From an uncultured Bacteriovorax sp. (GTDB lineage Bacteria; Bdellovibrionota; Bacteriovoracia; Bacteriovoracales; Bacteriovoracaceae): a DNA stretch of 64,000 bases. Location: the NCBI GenBank assembly GCA_946481315.1, contig CAMLMH010000003.1, positions 205,783 to 269,782 on the forward strand, in the 5' to 3' direction. Position 1 is the stretch's first letter. The number at the start of each line of letters is the position of its first letter. The translations under genes were made by a program, and so were the position numbers. The notes beneath the pieces were generated by a model. The model was not told the origin of the DNA, did not search any database, and saw only the letters and a list, made by a program, of their open reading frames with translations. Below, piece after piece: positions 16,810 to 25,509 of this stretch.

Positions 16810-18374
16810 TTTAACCTGCTTTTGGATGGCAGACGTTTTTTTCGAGTTGGTGCTTTTTTCTTCGTGACTGTTTTTTTGGATTTGGTTGATTTTCTGACTG
16901 CTGTTTTTTCTGGCCGTCCACCGGCAGCTATTCGCGCATGTCCGGTCAAAATCCCCTCAGCACCGATAAATGCCTTATCAATAACCACTCCGGAAGAGGT
17001 AATGCGGTATTCGCGGATGTCCGGTTCATAAGAACTTTCCCTCATTTTAAGAATTGAGATCATCCGGTGCATTCGCGATGATATTTCAGTGTAGCGAAGG
17101 AATAGAACATTATCCACTACGGAACCTAATTCGCGGTTGGGAAGCTCAGGCTCTGAACTAAAAAAGTCCGTTTCTTCAGAAAATAAGGTTGTGGCCCCAA
17201 TTGTACGCAATTCATTGCTAAAGGCTGCCAGAAAAGAGCCGAATCTTTCCGGGTAGGCCATGGATCTTCGAAAGCCGGACATTCCGTCAATGAAAACCCG
17301 GATTTTATCCTCACCTTTGTCTCTTATTCTCTCCAGTAACCTCTCTGCCAGCGCATCGGTTAGATTTTCGACAGCGGCTTGCCACTGAATTTCTATTAGA
17401 CCTTGATCAACATATTTTTGAATGTCTAGTCCCAGAGATTTAGCTTTTTCAATCAAGCGGGGAGGAGTTTCATAAAATCCAAAGTATACTCCATGTTCCC
17501 CTCTTTTTGCTCCCTCCACCAGAAAGGAGAGACCGAGAGTCGTCTTGCCGGTACCTGGAGTGCCATACATTGTGGTTAGAGAACCTGATAACAATCCTCC
17601 GTGTAGCATACGATCGAATTCTAAAATTCCAAACCCCATGCGCGTTCTTTTTTCTTCATAACTGCCCACACTAGGTTTCCCGAATTGAACTTCAGTGCGC
17701 GGATGGATAATAAAACCATCTGCCGTGATATCAATTTCATGTCCACCTTTTAAGTAATGACTTCCGCGGAATTTTAAAATCTGAATTTCCCTGACAGAGC
17801 GAGCTCCGCTGCGCCATTCACGGATATCGATGACTCCGTCGGTAAGTGCATGTTCCATGCAGGCTTGTTCAGTTTCTTTTCCCGTCGGCATAAGCAATAA
17901 GACAGTACACTTCATCAGTGTAGCCTGAGCTGACAGTGCATGTAAGAATTCGCGATATTGAGTATCCGATTCGGCGGCACCACTCAGGATATCTAGACCG
18001 TCAACGACAAGCAACTGGGCCTTATATTCTTTTATCAGCTGTGATAAAAAAGTTTTAAAACCACTAAAGCCATGCTCTTTGAGCTCTTGATATCCATTAA
18101 CATAATGAACACTGTTATTTACTGCGGATTGATCAACAAAATTTAGGTTGGAAAGATAGCTGATCATTCTGCCGGTTGATTCGGCCAGCAAAGAAATATA
18201 AACTGCTGTTTCTTTATTTTGGGCCCGGAAAAAACAACACTGATTTGCCAGAATCGTTTTTCCCATTCCTGGCTGACCCTGGATGATGTAGAGTCCGCCT
18301 TCAAAAAATCCACCATTTAATAAGTAGTCAAGTCTGGGCACGCCCGTTGGCACGCGACGAATTGGCTTTGACAT
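16806..18374 (-). CDS. KaiC-like RecA-superfamily ATPase with two domains
   Basis: 522 residues. Two KaiC/RadA-type ATPase domains: the first (about 5-240) with Walker A GQPGMGKT and Walker B-like LLVVDGLD, the second (about 245-485) with GTPGTGKT and RVFIDGM. Each has a single Glu in the catalytic stretch (LLAES, FYETP), where cyanobacterial KaiC has paired Glu. In the stretch aligned by eye to KaiC's phosphorylated Ser-Thr pair this protein reads Gly-Ser, so KaiC-like autophosphorylation at both sites is unlikely. The last 35 residues are a Lys/Arg-rich tail. Such proteins outside cyanobacteria often couple ATP hydrolysis to two-component partners, as the operon here suggests. kaiA and kaiB are absent. 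Confidence 0.9.
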   Translation of the reverse strand: MSKPIRRVPTGVPRLDYLLNGGFFEGGLYIIQGQPGMGKTILANQCCFFRAQNKETAVYISLLAESTGRMISYLSNLNFVDQSAVNNSVHYVNGYQELKEHGFSGFKTFLSQLIKEYKAQLLVVDGLDILSGAAESDTQYREFLHALSAQATLMKCTVLLLMPTGKETEQACMEHALTDGVIDIREWRSGARSVREIQILKFRGSHYLKGGHEIDITADGFIIHPRTEVQFGKPSVGSYEEKRTRMGFGILEFDRMLHGGLLSGSLTTMYGTPGTGKTTLGLSFLVEGAKRGEHGVYFGFYETPPRLIEKAKSLGLDIQKYVDQGLIEIQWQAAVENLTDALAERLLERIRDKGEDKIRVFIDGMSGFRRSMAYPERFGSFLAAFSNELRTIGATTLFSEETDFFSSEPELPNRELGSVVDNVLFLRYTEISSRMHRMISILKMRESSYEPDIREYRITSSGVVIDKAFIGAEGILTGHARIAAGGRPEKTAVRKSTKSKKTVTKKKAPTRKKRLPSKSRLK

Positions 18375-18452
18375 ATCTGTACCTTTCTCTCAGAAATAAT
18401 TTTTTTATTCATTAAATCATCCGGTAAGGGAAATCGTCAAAGCCAAAACAGC

Positions 18453-18890
18453 TTATTTTTCGCCAAAAATCATTTTATCTAAAGCATATCGTCCGGGGCC
18501 GACCGCGAGAAACAGTAAGGAAATGGCCAGATATCCCAATGCCGGTTCATACGAAGATCCGCCGGTCATGTTCACGAATGGATCTTTGAAGATGAATGCA
18601 TGAAAATAAAAAGCAACAAGCATTGTGAAGGCCATCCCCAGAGAAGCCAATGGCATAATTATTCCCAGAATAAAGGCGATCCCTCCGCCAAACTCCGAAA
18701 GGGCTGCCAGGAACTGAAAAAAACCAGGAATGGAGACAGGAGCACCGGAGGGCATCCATGAAAAAGGAGTCTGAATTTTTCCCCAACCATGCAGAATAAA
18801 AGCCACTCCCACAACTAGCCTTAAAAACAATAATGCCAGTGAAGACCACTGGTCGAGTGATTTAACCTGGAAACATTTTCTCAAATTCAT
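18453..18890 (-). CDS. DoxX family membrane protein
   Basis: 145 residues from the ATG at 18890, which follows AAGGAGAACAG; the longer in-frame start has no site. Four membrane helices. The motifs RLVVGVAFILHGWGK and FLAALSEFGGGIAFILG are diagnostic. DoxX proteins are inner-membrane proteins linked to thiol and redox stress in other bacteria. It diverges from mltA. Confidence 0.9.
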   Translation of the reverse strand: MNLRKCFQVKSLDQWSSLALLFLRLVVGVAFILHGWGKIQTPFSWMPSGAPVSIPGFFQFLAALSEFGGGIAFILGIIMPLASLGMAFTMLVAFYFHAFIFKDPFVNMTGGSSYEPALGYLAISLLFLAVGPGRYALDKMIFGEK

Positions 18891-18979
18891 CTGTTCTCCT
18901 TTATAAAAATTAATCGACTCTTTCAGTATAAGGTTCATTTGCTTTACACACAAACACTTTACGGGGAGAATAGGGAATT

Positions 18980-20176
18980 ATGAATTGGTTACTTCTGTGT
19001 TGCCTGCTGATATTCAGCAGCTCTTGTGCCCGCAAACAAATAAGGACTCCACAGGAAGCCATGCGGCCCCTGTCCGGCGAAGCACCTGCTTTGGTCGATT
19101 CGCTTTCTGCGGAAAGTTTTTTTCAGACATTAAACTCACATATAACTGTCATGCAAAACTCAAAAATAGTAAAAGATCCAATGATCTTTGGAGAGACGAA
19201 AATTGCTAAGGCTGATTATATAAAGGCACTGGAAAAAATCTTTGACCATCAGGAAGACTGGCTTACTTATATCAAAGAAAATTTCACTTTTTTTGAAGTG
19301 TATGGTCGTGAAAAATGGCAGGAAGCTCTGACTACAGGATATTATGAACCGATTGTTAGGGGAGCATTGCGGCCCAGTGATAAATTCTCGCGGGCGGTAT
19401 ACATGACTCCACCAGATCTGGTGAGCATAAATCTCAAGGCATTCAGCTACAAATTTTCCCGGGAGCCGGAGCATAAAACACTTACCGGAAGACTGGAAGG
19501 GAATCAGGTAACACCATATTACGTACGGGCGGAAATTGACGGACAAAATAAACTGGCAGGAAAATTTCTGGAGCTGGCATGGCTGGATCCGATCGATGCT
19601 TTTTTTATTCAGATTCAAGGATCTGGATATATTGAACTGGCAGAAGGGGGAGGTATGCGTATCGGTTATGCTGACCAAAACGGACATCCTTATGTCGCCC
19701 TGGGAAAACATCTCACACACGTTATCCCTAAAGATGAGATGAGTATGCAAAGTATCCGCTCCTATCTGCTCGGTCTGCCTAAAGAAGAGCGGCAGAAAAT
19801 ATTAAACCTCAATCCTAGTTATGTTTTTTTTAAAAAATTAGAATCTCAGGCCATCACTTATGCCGGAATGGAAGTCAGTGACGGCCGAAGTATCGCTACT
19901 GATAAGGAGCTTATGCCGAAAGGAGCCTTGGCCTTTCTGGATATCGAAGAGCCTGTTTTTGAAACTGCTTCAAGCAATAAACCTGTTGCATGGTTAAAAC
20001 TACCCAGGCTGGTGTTTGATCAGGATACTGGTGGCGCTATAAAAGGGCCTGGACGGGTCGATTTATTTTTCGGCCGTGGAGAATCTGCAGAACAAAAAGC
20101 TGGGGTCATGCGCAGAATGGGAAAACTTTATTATCTGGTCCCAAAACAGCATCTAAAAGCTGAGGGCAGAAAATGA
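18980..20176 (+). CDS. mltA: MltA membrane-bound lytic murein transglycosylase A
   Basis: 398 residues, slightly longer than E. coli MltA (365). Lipoprotein signal with lipobox SSSC. The MltA domain is recognisable by TGYYEP, TPYYVRAEI, FFIQIQGSGYI and GYADQNGHPY, and the C-terminal 3D (Asp-rich) motif by DQDTGGAIKGPGRVDLFFG, which carries the catalytic acid. It cleaves glycan strands to 1,6-anhydromuropeptides in the periplasm. In a predator such enzymes may also act on prey wall, an inference. The downstream DUF309 gene overlaps its stop (ATGA). Confidence 0.94.
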   Translation: MNWLLLCCLLIFSSSCARKQIRTPQEAMRPLSGEAPALVDSLSAESFFQTLNSHITVMQNSKIVKDPMIFGETKIAKADYIKALEKIFDHQEDWLTYIKENFTFFEVYGREKWQEALTTGYYEPIVRGALRPSDKFSRAVYMTPPDLVSINLKAFSYKFSREPEHKTLTGRLEGNQVTPYYVRAEIDGQNKLAGKFLELAWLDPIDAFFIQIQGSGYIELAEGGGMRIGYADQNGHPYVALGKHLTHVIPKDEMSMQSIRSYLLGLPKEERQKILNLNPSYVFFKKLESQAITYAGMEVSDGRSIATDKELMPKGALAFLDIEEPVFETASSNKPVAWLKLPRLVFDQDTGGAIKGPGRVDLFFGRGESAEQKAGVMRRMGKLYYLVPKQHLKAEGRK

Positions 20177-20670
20177 ATGTACAACTTTTTCGGCTTATTC
20201 CGGAAATACCATTTCCGGATTATGCTTTTTTACCCGGAAGAGACATCCATCCCAATAAACCCGGTGGTCATGCTTTTAATAATCAAGAAAAAATTGCACC
20301 GGCCGTCTCACTAACTCATCCGGAAGAAAGTCGCGAATTGAAATATGGACTTGATCTGCTCAACTACGGATTCTACTGGGAGAGTCACGTTCAGTTTGAA
20401 GCTCTCTGGAATGCTCATGGCAGAGACTCAAATGAAGCCCGTTTTTTTAAAGCCCTGATAAAAATCGGTGCTGCCGGTTTGAAGGCCAATCTGGGCCAGA
20501 ATGCTGCCAGTGCTGGTCACCTGGAACGTGCTCACCAGATTTTAAGCTCTTTGGCAGCATCAAACAAAAACATATTGGGCTTTGATCTGGCCATATTGTC
20601 TGCTGCTACTGAAGTGGCCCGCCACCAAGGTTTAAAATTCCTGCTGCCGATCTATCCACTTTGGGCATAA
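20173..20670 (+). CDS. DUF309 family protein
   Basis: 165 residues. Residues about 55-125 match DUF309: a helical domain with the pattern [26 protein letters not shown] and [14 protein letters not shown]. Function unknown. The N-terminal 50 residues (FPDYAFLPG) are lineage-specific. It overlaps mltA by four bases and precedes trmA, so it is translated within this operon. Confidence 0.85.
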   Translation: MNVQLFRLIPEIPFPDYAFLPGRDIHPNKPGGHAFNNQEKIAPAVSLTHPEESRELKYGLDLLNYGFYWESHVQFEALWNAHGRDSNEARFFKALIKIGAAGLKANLGQNAASAGHLERAHQILSSLAASNKNILGFDLAILSAATEVARHQGLKFLLPIYPLWA

Positions 20671-20687
20671 TCACCTATAGTACACAC

Positions 20688-21788
20688 ATGACGACAATCA
20701 ATACGAATGACTATGACCGCTTATTGCAGGAAAAAAAACAGCGTCTGCAGGAACTGTTTCATCCTTATACCGACTTGGTTCCGGAAATCTTCGCATCCGA
20801 AAAAGAGCACTATCGTATGCGAGCAGAATTCCGGATTTGGCATGAAGGAGACGATTTATATTTTTACATGTTTGATAAAGAAACCAATGAACGAATCCGC
20901 ACTGATCAGTTTCTTCCGGCCGGAAGACTGATAAATCAAATGATGCTTGTCCTGATTGAAAAGCTGAAATTCAACCAGGTTTTGCGACATAAACTTTTCC
21001 AGGTGGATTTTCTTTCAACCTTGTCCGGAGAAATTCTGGTGAGTCTGCTCTATCACCGAAAGCTTGATGAACAGTGGATCGCAGAGGCACATAAACTCAA
21101 AGATTCTCTCGCTGAAAATTTTAAGGTCGATCTGGTTGGGCGGGCCCGCAAACAAAAAATTATGATTGACCGCGATTACGTCATTGAAATTCTGCCGGTA
21201 GGAAACCGGCAGCTGCAGTACAAACAAATTGAAAATAGCTTCACGCAGCCCAACGCTCATGTCGCGGTTAAAATGCTGGAATGGGCACTGGATTGCACCC
21301 GAGACAGCAGTGGTGACCTGTTGGAGCTTTATTGTGGAAATGGAAATTTTTCTCTGGCATTAGCTCCTCATTTTCGTAGAGTTCTGGCAACCGAGCTGGC
21401 CGCACCATCCGTGCTCGCAGCTCAGGATAATATTGCGTTCAATGCAATCACTAATGTGACGATCATCCGCATGTCTGCAGAAGATTTTTCCAATGCAATG
21501 AAAGGGACGCGGGAGTTCAACCGCCTTCGCGGTATTGATTTAAAAAGTTTCGATTGTCAGACAATCCTGGTCGATCCGCCCAGGGCGGGTCTCGATCCCT
21601 TAACCATAGAACTCGTTACGCAATACAATCGTATTCTTTACATATCATGTAATCCTGTCACCCTTATTGAAAACATGGCCACTCTCAGTTCGACCCATAC
21701 AATTAAACGCTTCGCTTTGTTTGATCAGTTTCCCTATACCAGTCATATGGAATGTGGAATACTGCTGGAGAAAAAAGCGAAGGAGTGA
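20688..21788 (+). CDS. trmA: tRNA (uracil-54-C5)-methyltransferase
   Basis: 366 residues from the ATG at 20688, the same length as E. coli TrmA; an earlier TTG at 20661 overlaps the previous gene and is less likely. The enzyme makes ribothymidine at T-loop position 54 using SAM. SAM loop [24 protein letters not shown], nucleophile Cys in YISCNP and general-base Glu in HMECG are all present. From memory the whole chain aligns closely and without major gaps to gammaproteobacterial TrmA. That degree of likeness hints at transfer between lineages. Confidence 0.95.
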   Translation: MTTINTNDYDRLLQEKKQRLQELFHPYTDLVPEIFASEKEHYRMRAEFRIWHEGDDLYFYMFDKETNERIRTDQFLPAGRLINQMMLVLIEKLKFNQVLRHKLFQVDFLSTLSGEILVSLLYHRKLDEQWIAEAHKLKDSLAENFKVDLVGRARKQKIMIDRDYVIEILPVGNRQLQYKQIENSFTQPNAHVAVKMLEWALDCTRDSSGDLLELYCGNGNFSLALAPHFRRVLATELAAPSVLAAQDNIAFNAITNVTIIRMSAEDFSNAMKGTREFNRLRGIDLKSFDCQTILVDPPRAGLDPLTIELVTQYNRILYISCNPVTLIENMATLSSTHTIKRFALFDQFPYTSHMECGILLEKKAKE

Positions 21789-21791
21789 ATG

Positions 21792-22211
21792 ATGAAATTT
21801 CTGCATACGATGTTGAGGGTTAGGGATCTGGATCGTGCTCTTGATTTCTTTGTCAATAAACTTGGCCTTGTGGAGATCAGACGCAAAGAAAATCCTGCTG
21901 GAAAATTCACCTTAGTTTTTCTTGCTACCGCTCCGGGTGAACCTGAGATTGAATTGACGTATAACTGGGACGAACCCGCCGATTACACTTCGGGCAGAAA
22001 TTTTGGTCACCTGGCATTCGAAGTAGATGACATCTACGCTACCTGCGACCGACTGATGAAAGCAGGTATGGTCATTAACCGTCCCCCGCGCGATGGATAT
22101 ATGGCCTTTATTCGTTCTCCGGATAATCAGTCGGTGGAACTGCTGCAAAAAGGCTCTCCTAAACCTCCACAATCACCATGGCTTGAAATGCCCAACCAGG
22201 GAATATGGTAA
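21792..22211 (+). CDS. gloA: Lactoylglutathione lyase (glyoxalase I)
   Basis: 139 residues from the second of two adjacent ATGs, which is best spaced from AAGGAG. The vicinal-oxygen-chelate fold with the four metal ligands is visible: His in FLHTML, Glu in IELTYNW, His in FGHLAF and Glu in VELLQKG. It isomerises the methylglyoxal-glutathione adduct. It follows trmA directly, probably in the same transcript. A glutathione context fits the nearby GST. Confidence 0.92.
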   Translation: MKFLHTMLRVRDLDRALDFFVNKLGLVEIRRKENPAGKFTLVFLATAPGEPEIELTYNWDEPADYTSGRNFGHLAFEVDDIYATCDRLMKAGMVINRPPRDGYMAFIRSPDNQSVELLQKGSPKPPQSPWLEMPNQGIW

Positions 22212-22275
22212 ATTTTTCTTTGGCACTCGCTGTGCATTTTTAGTTTATGTCACTGAAAAACAAAAGGGAGTCGAC

Positions 22276-22443
22276 ATGAATGTTAAAACCAGAAAAGATG
22301 CCGCCCGAAAAAAAACAATGATGTCCAGAAAGTCTTCACAGGATTTCGCACCGGGGAAATATCAGGGCCTTTCTAAAAAAGACATGAAAAATAAGGGCCG
22401 TGGCTTAGGCCAGAGAACCAAACACGAAGACAATTCGTTTTAA
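22276..22443 (+). CDS. Small basic hydrophilic protein, 55 aa
   Basis: ATG after AAAAGGGAGTCGAC. 55 residues, about a third Lys or Arg, no membrane segment or Cys, with KYQGLSKKDMKNKGRGLGQRT in the second half. It is unlike any family I know. The strong ribosome site and following hairpin support translation. Similar in style to the basic mini-protein at 28595-28735. Confidence 0.6.
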   Translation: MNVKTRKDAARKKTMMSRKSSQDFAPGKYQGLSKKDMKNKGRGLGQRTKHEDNSF

Positions 22444-22445
22444 CT

Positions 22446-22466
22446 CAGGCAGCTTTGAGCTGCCTG
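22446..22466 (+). terminator. Hairpin after the basic mini-protein
   Basis: A 9-bp perfect stem CAGGCAGCT / AGCTGCCTG with a 3-base loop follows within three bases of the stop codon. The trailing tract is only ACATTTTG, so termination may be partial. Confidence 0.6.
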
Positions 22467-22487
22467 ACATTTTGATGATGAATGCTC

Positions 22488-23111
22488 TTAATGAATACTC
22501 GGGTGAGTGGAATCCTGAATATTATCTGCACGGGAAACATGACTTCTGCTGGCGTCAGGTCTTAACTGCACCATGGCTTCAGACCATCTTATGACCTGAT
22601 CAAAAACAGAATTTAGAGATTTCACATGATGGGCACCAGGTCTGAACACGCTGAAGTTTTCAAAGTCATTAAACAGTGACAAAGCAACCTGAGCTCGCAC
22701 AGTGGCTACCTGGCATTCCGCCATTATGAGGCGGAGATGTTCTACTGCTCTGGTTCCCCCTGCACTTCCATAGGCAACAAAACCTGCAACTTTATCATTC
22801 CATTCTTTGTAGATGAAATCGATCGCATTTTTCAGGGCACCCGATGTACTGTGATTATATTCAGGAGTTACAAAAATGAAGGCATCAAAACCAGCAATCG
22901 TTTCTGCCCAGCGCTTGGTATGATCTTTGGAGTATTGCCCCATGGAAGGTGGAATTGCCTCATCGAGCAATGGCAGGTTGAAGTCCCGCAAATCGATCAA
23001 TTCAAAATGAGCATCTTTTCTTTTTTGTGCTTCTGTAAACACCCATTGCGCGACACTTTCCCCAACCCGGTTCGGTCTTGTACTTCCAATTATAATAGCT
23101 ATGTTAATCAT
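22488..23111 (-). CDS. NADPH-dependent FMN reductase
   Basis: 207 residues. Flavodoxin-like fold with phosphate loop GSTRPNRVGESVA, TPEYNHSTSGALKNAIDF (flavin ring contacts) and YGSAGGTRAVEHL. It reduces FMN or quinones with NAD(P)H. The start follows GGAGGAAAAT. The last 30 residues lie outside the domain. Confidence 0.92.
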   Translation of the reverse strand: MINIAIIIGSTRPNRVGESVAQWVFTEAQKRKDAHFELIDLRDFNLPLLDEAIPPSMGQYSKDHTKRWAETIAGFDAFIFVTPEYNHSTSGALKNAIDFIYKEWNDKVAGFVAYGSAGGTRAVEHLRLIMAECQVATVRAQVALSLFNDFENFSVFRPGAHHVKSLNSVFDQVIRWSEAMVQLRPDASRSHVSRADNIQDSTHPSIH

Positions 23112-23305
23112 ATTTTCCTCCAGAAAGAAAAAGCATTCCGGTGATCGTCTCAGGGGAATTGGTTGGCTGTAAAGGTGACAAGCTTCTTCTGCATTGTATC
23201 CTGTCTTTTGACGTAGGCATTAACTTAATTGACTCATCTTATGATTTGAAGGAATCAATTTTGTTTTCTAGTTTTAAAGAAGCCAATCTTTTTGAGGAGT
23301 ATAAA

Positions 23306-23956
23306 ATGATGAAAAAATTAATATTGATCACTTCGATAACTGCCATGTTAGCAAGCTGTTCATCCATGAAAGAAAACAAACGAGCTTATACCGGCGCAGG
23401 TGTGGGGGCGGCTGTCGGGGCCGGTGCAGGAGCTATCCTGGGTAAGAAAAAAGGAGCCGTAATCGGAGCTGTTGCCGGCGGGGCCATTGGTTCAGTAATT
23501 GGTCATCGTATGGATAAACAGGCAAAGGAACTCGAAAAAGTTGCTGAAACCAAGAGAACCGACGAAGGTTTAATTGCTAAAATGAAAAGTGATATTTTAT
23601 TTGATACCGGAAAGGCTCAGCTTAAGCCGGAAGCAAAAGATAATATCAAAGAGATGGCGGCCATTATGAAAAAATATCCCGAAAACGTGCTGACCATCAA
23701 TGGTTACACAGATATCACCGGCCCTTCAAAACTGAATGAAGAGTTGTCGGAACAAAGAGCGCAAGCAGTTAAGAAACAACTTGTAGAAGCAGGACTTCCT
23801 GAAAATGTCATTTCAACAAACGGTCTTGGACCGCAAAATCCTGTGGCAGATAACGATACCGCTGAAGGACGCAAAAAAAATCGTCGCGTAGAAATTGAAG
23901 TGACAGTTGATGAATCAAAAGTGCCTAAAGACGCTAAGGCCGGTGGCAAGTCTTAA
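23306..23956 (+). CDS. OmpA-family lipoprotein with glycine zipper
   Basis: 216 residues from tandem ATGs after TTGAGGAG; a longer in-frame start at 23141 is unsupported. Lipobox LASC. Residues about 30-70 are a Gly-rich zipper (GAGVGAAVGAGAGA, AVAGGAIGS). Residues about 95-205 are an OmpA/MotB peptidoglycan-binding domain (ILFDTGKAQLKPEAK, NGYTDITG, LSEQRAQAV, GRKKNRRVEIEV). It should tether the outer membrane to the wall. The stop overlaps that of the convergent gene in the palindrome TTAA. Confidence 0.92.
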   Translation: MMKKLILITSITAMLASCSSMKENKRAYTGAGVGAAVGAGAGAILGKKKGAVIGAVAGGAIGSVIGHRMDKQAKELEKVAETKRTDEGLIAKMKSDILFDTGKAQLKPEAKDNIKEMAAIMKKYPENVLTINGYTDITGPSKLNEELSEQRAQAVKKQLVEAGLPENVISTNGLGPQNPVADNDTAEGRKKNRRVEIEVTVDESKVPKDAKAGGKS

Positions 23957-25509
23957 TCGTACTTGAGAACCGGATTTTTAAGTTTGTTAAGCTCGGTAAG
24001 CAAAACAGTCAGGCGATCGTAAGTCTCGATCGGATATAGTTTCCAGACTTCACTCTCTGATAAAAGCTGTTTACCGGGTGTAACAATCTGACCATTAATT
24101 AATTTAAGTTTTGCTTTCTTTTTGTTTTTGAGCCTGAATTCAATCTGAGCATTCATCATTCTGCGCATATTTTGCACCCGCAGATAGGCCATACCCGCTC
24201 GGATAAAATGACGTTTGAATTTTGCAGCGATATTTTCGGCAGTCACTATTTCATCCGTTTCATTGTCTTCGTTTTCATCAGCATCAGTATCACTCTGCGT
24301 TTCCATTTCACTTTCTGTTTCAGTCGATTTCAGCAACTGGCGGTACCAGATTAATCCCATGGCAATAACTGGACGCATATTATTTAAGCAGACTGGATCC
24401 AGTCGATGATCGCTGCAAAATTGGTGGAACCCTTCGCGGATTAAAACTGGATCCATTTCTTCATAAAACATTGTTGCGGGAGGAAGACTGTCCGGCCCCT
24501 CAGTCCGAATCCATTCCGTCAGACACATTAACGAATCAAAAACCATCGAATTAGAAAAAGGGCCGATGGTATGAATTTCATCGCGGGCATGAGCCGTGGA
24601 AGAAAAAGTGCGGTCGAAAAAAGCGAGTGTTCTTTTACCTTCCTTTAGAGCGATGTTGTAATAAGGATTTAATCTTTTTATCTCATCCGTCTCCAGCAAG
24701 GCCGCATGCAGAGGGGATTCGCAGACAGTTATTTCAAGGTCCATTACCTGAGAAAGCATCTCCAGCTTAAAAGAGTCGCGTCCCTTCTGACCGCGGAAAT
24801 AGCTGTTGACCCGATGATGCAGCGAAGTTGCTTTTCCTACATAAAGAACTTTGCGGTCCTTGTTAAGCATTCGATAAACCCCCGGACTATCCGGTAGGGC
24901 CAGTCTTTTTTCTTTGGGGAGAGGATATTCATATTTTGATTTTTTGGCCTTAGGTGTGGATAGCAGCCAGTTTTTCAGCTCAGGTAAAGTTGCGAGTCCT
25001 CTTTTTTGCAGTTCTTCAGCGATGGCCTGCCAGATAATTACTGTGGCCTGTACATGTCCTGCGGATCTTTTGAAATCGCCTGAGTCATGTCCGAAATAGC
25101 CTGCCATAGCTTTTATTCCGCGGCTGGGAAGATTGGGATAAAGTCTTTTAGCGATTTCATTTGTACAGATAATTTCAAAGGGCCATGAAGTCTCGAGAGT
25201 TGCAAATGCTGCCTCCAGAAATGGTCTTTCAAACTGTGCATAATGAATGACAACAATTGAGCCCGCCGGAATAAAATCCTTTAGTCTTTTTATGGCCGCG
25301 GGAAATGAAATTGCATTTTGCATATCGCTCTCTTCTATACCGGTGACCATCTGTATACGCGGATGAAGAATTGTTTCGGGAGGAAGTTCCACCAAAAAAG
25401 AATCTTCTCTTCCACTGCAATGAGCGAAGGCCATTTCTAAAATAAAAGCTTCTCCCGCTCTGGCGCCTGTTGTCTGCAAATCTATGAAATAAACATCCAG
25501 GTTTTTCAT
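23953..25509 (-). CDS. DnaQ-like domain (apparently degenerate) fused to GIY-YIG nuclease
   Basis: 518 residues. Residues 1-170 resemble a DEDDh exonuclease, but catalytic positions are changed: motif I reads DLQTTG (Gln for Glu), motif II HYAQFE, and the motif III region around RSAGHVQAT lacks the usual His-x-x-x-x-Asp. Residues about 205-310 are an intact GIY-YIG domain of the UvrC/Cho type: SPGVYRM, VLYVGKA, Arg in HHRVNSYF, Glu in LLETDEIKRLNP. Exonuclease-UvrC-like fusions are known in other bacteria. The C-terminal 200 residues are unassigned. Its start overlaps the helicase stop (ATGA). I infer a role in DNA repair. Confidence 0.85.
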   Translation of the reverse strand: MKNLDVYFIDLQTTGARAGEAFILEMAFAHCSGREDSFLVELPPETILHPRIQMVTGIEESDMQNAISFPAAIKRLKDFIPAGSIVVIHYAQFERPFLEAAFATLETSWPFEIICTNEIAKRLYPNLPSRGIKAMAGYFGHDSGDFKRSAGHVQATVIIWQAIAEELQKRGLATLPELKNWLLSTPKAKKSKYEYPLPKEKRLALPDSPGVYRMLNKDRKVLYVGKATSLHHRVNSYFRGQKGRDSFKLEMLSQVMDLEITVCESPLHAALLETDEIKRLNPYYNIALKEGKRTLAFFDRTFSSTAHARDEIHTIGPFSNSMVFDSLMCLTEWIRTEGPDSLPPATMFYEEMDPVLIREGFHQFCSDHRLDPVCLNNMRPVIAMGLIWYRQLLKSTETESEMETQSDTDADENEDNETDEIVTAENIAAKFKRHFIRAGMAYLRVQNMRRMMNAQIEFRLKNKKKAKLKLINGQIVTPGKQLLSESEVWKLYPIETYDRLTVLLTELNKLKNPVLKYD

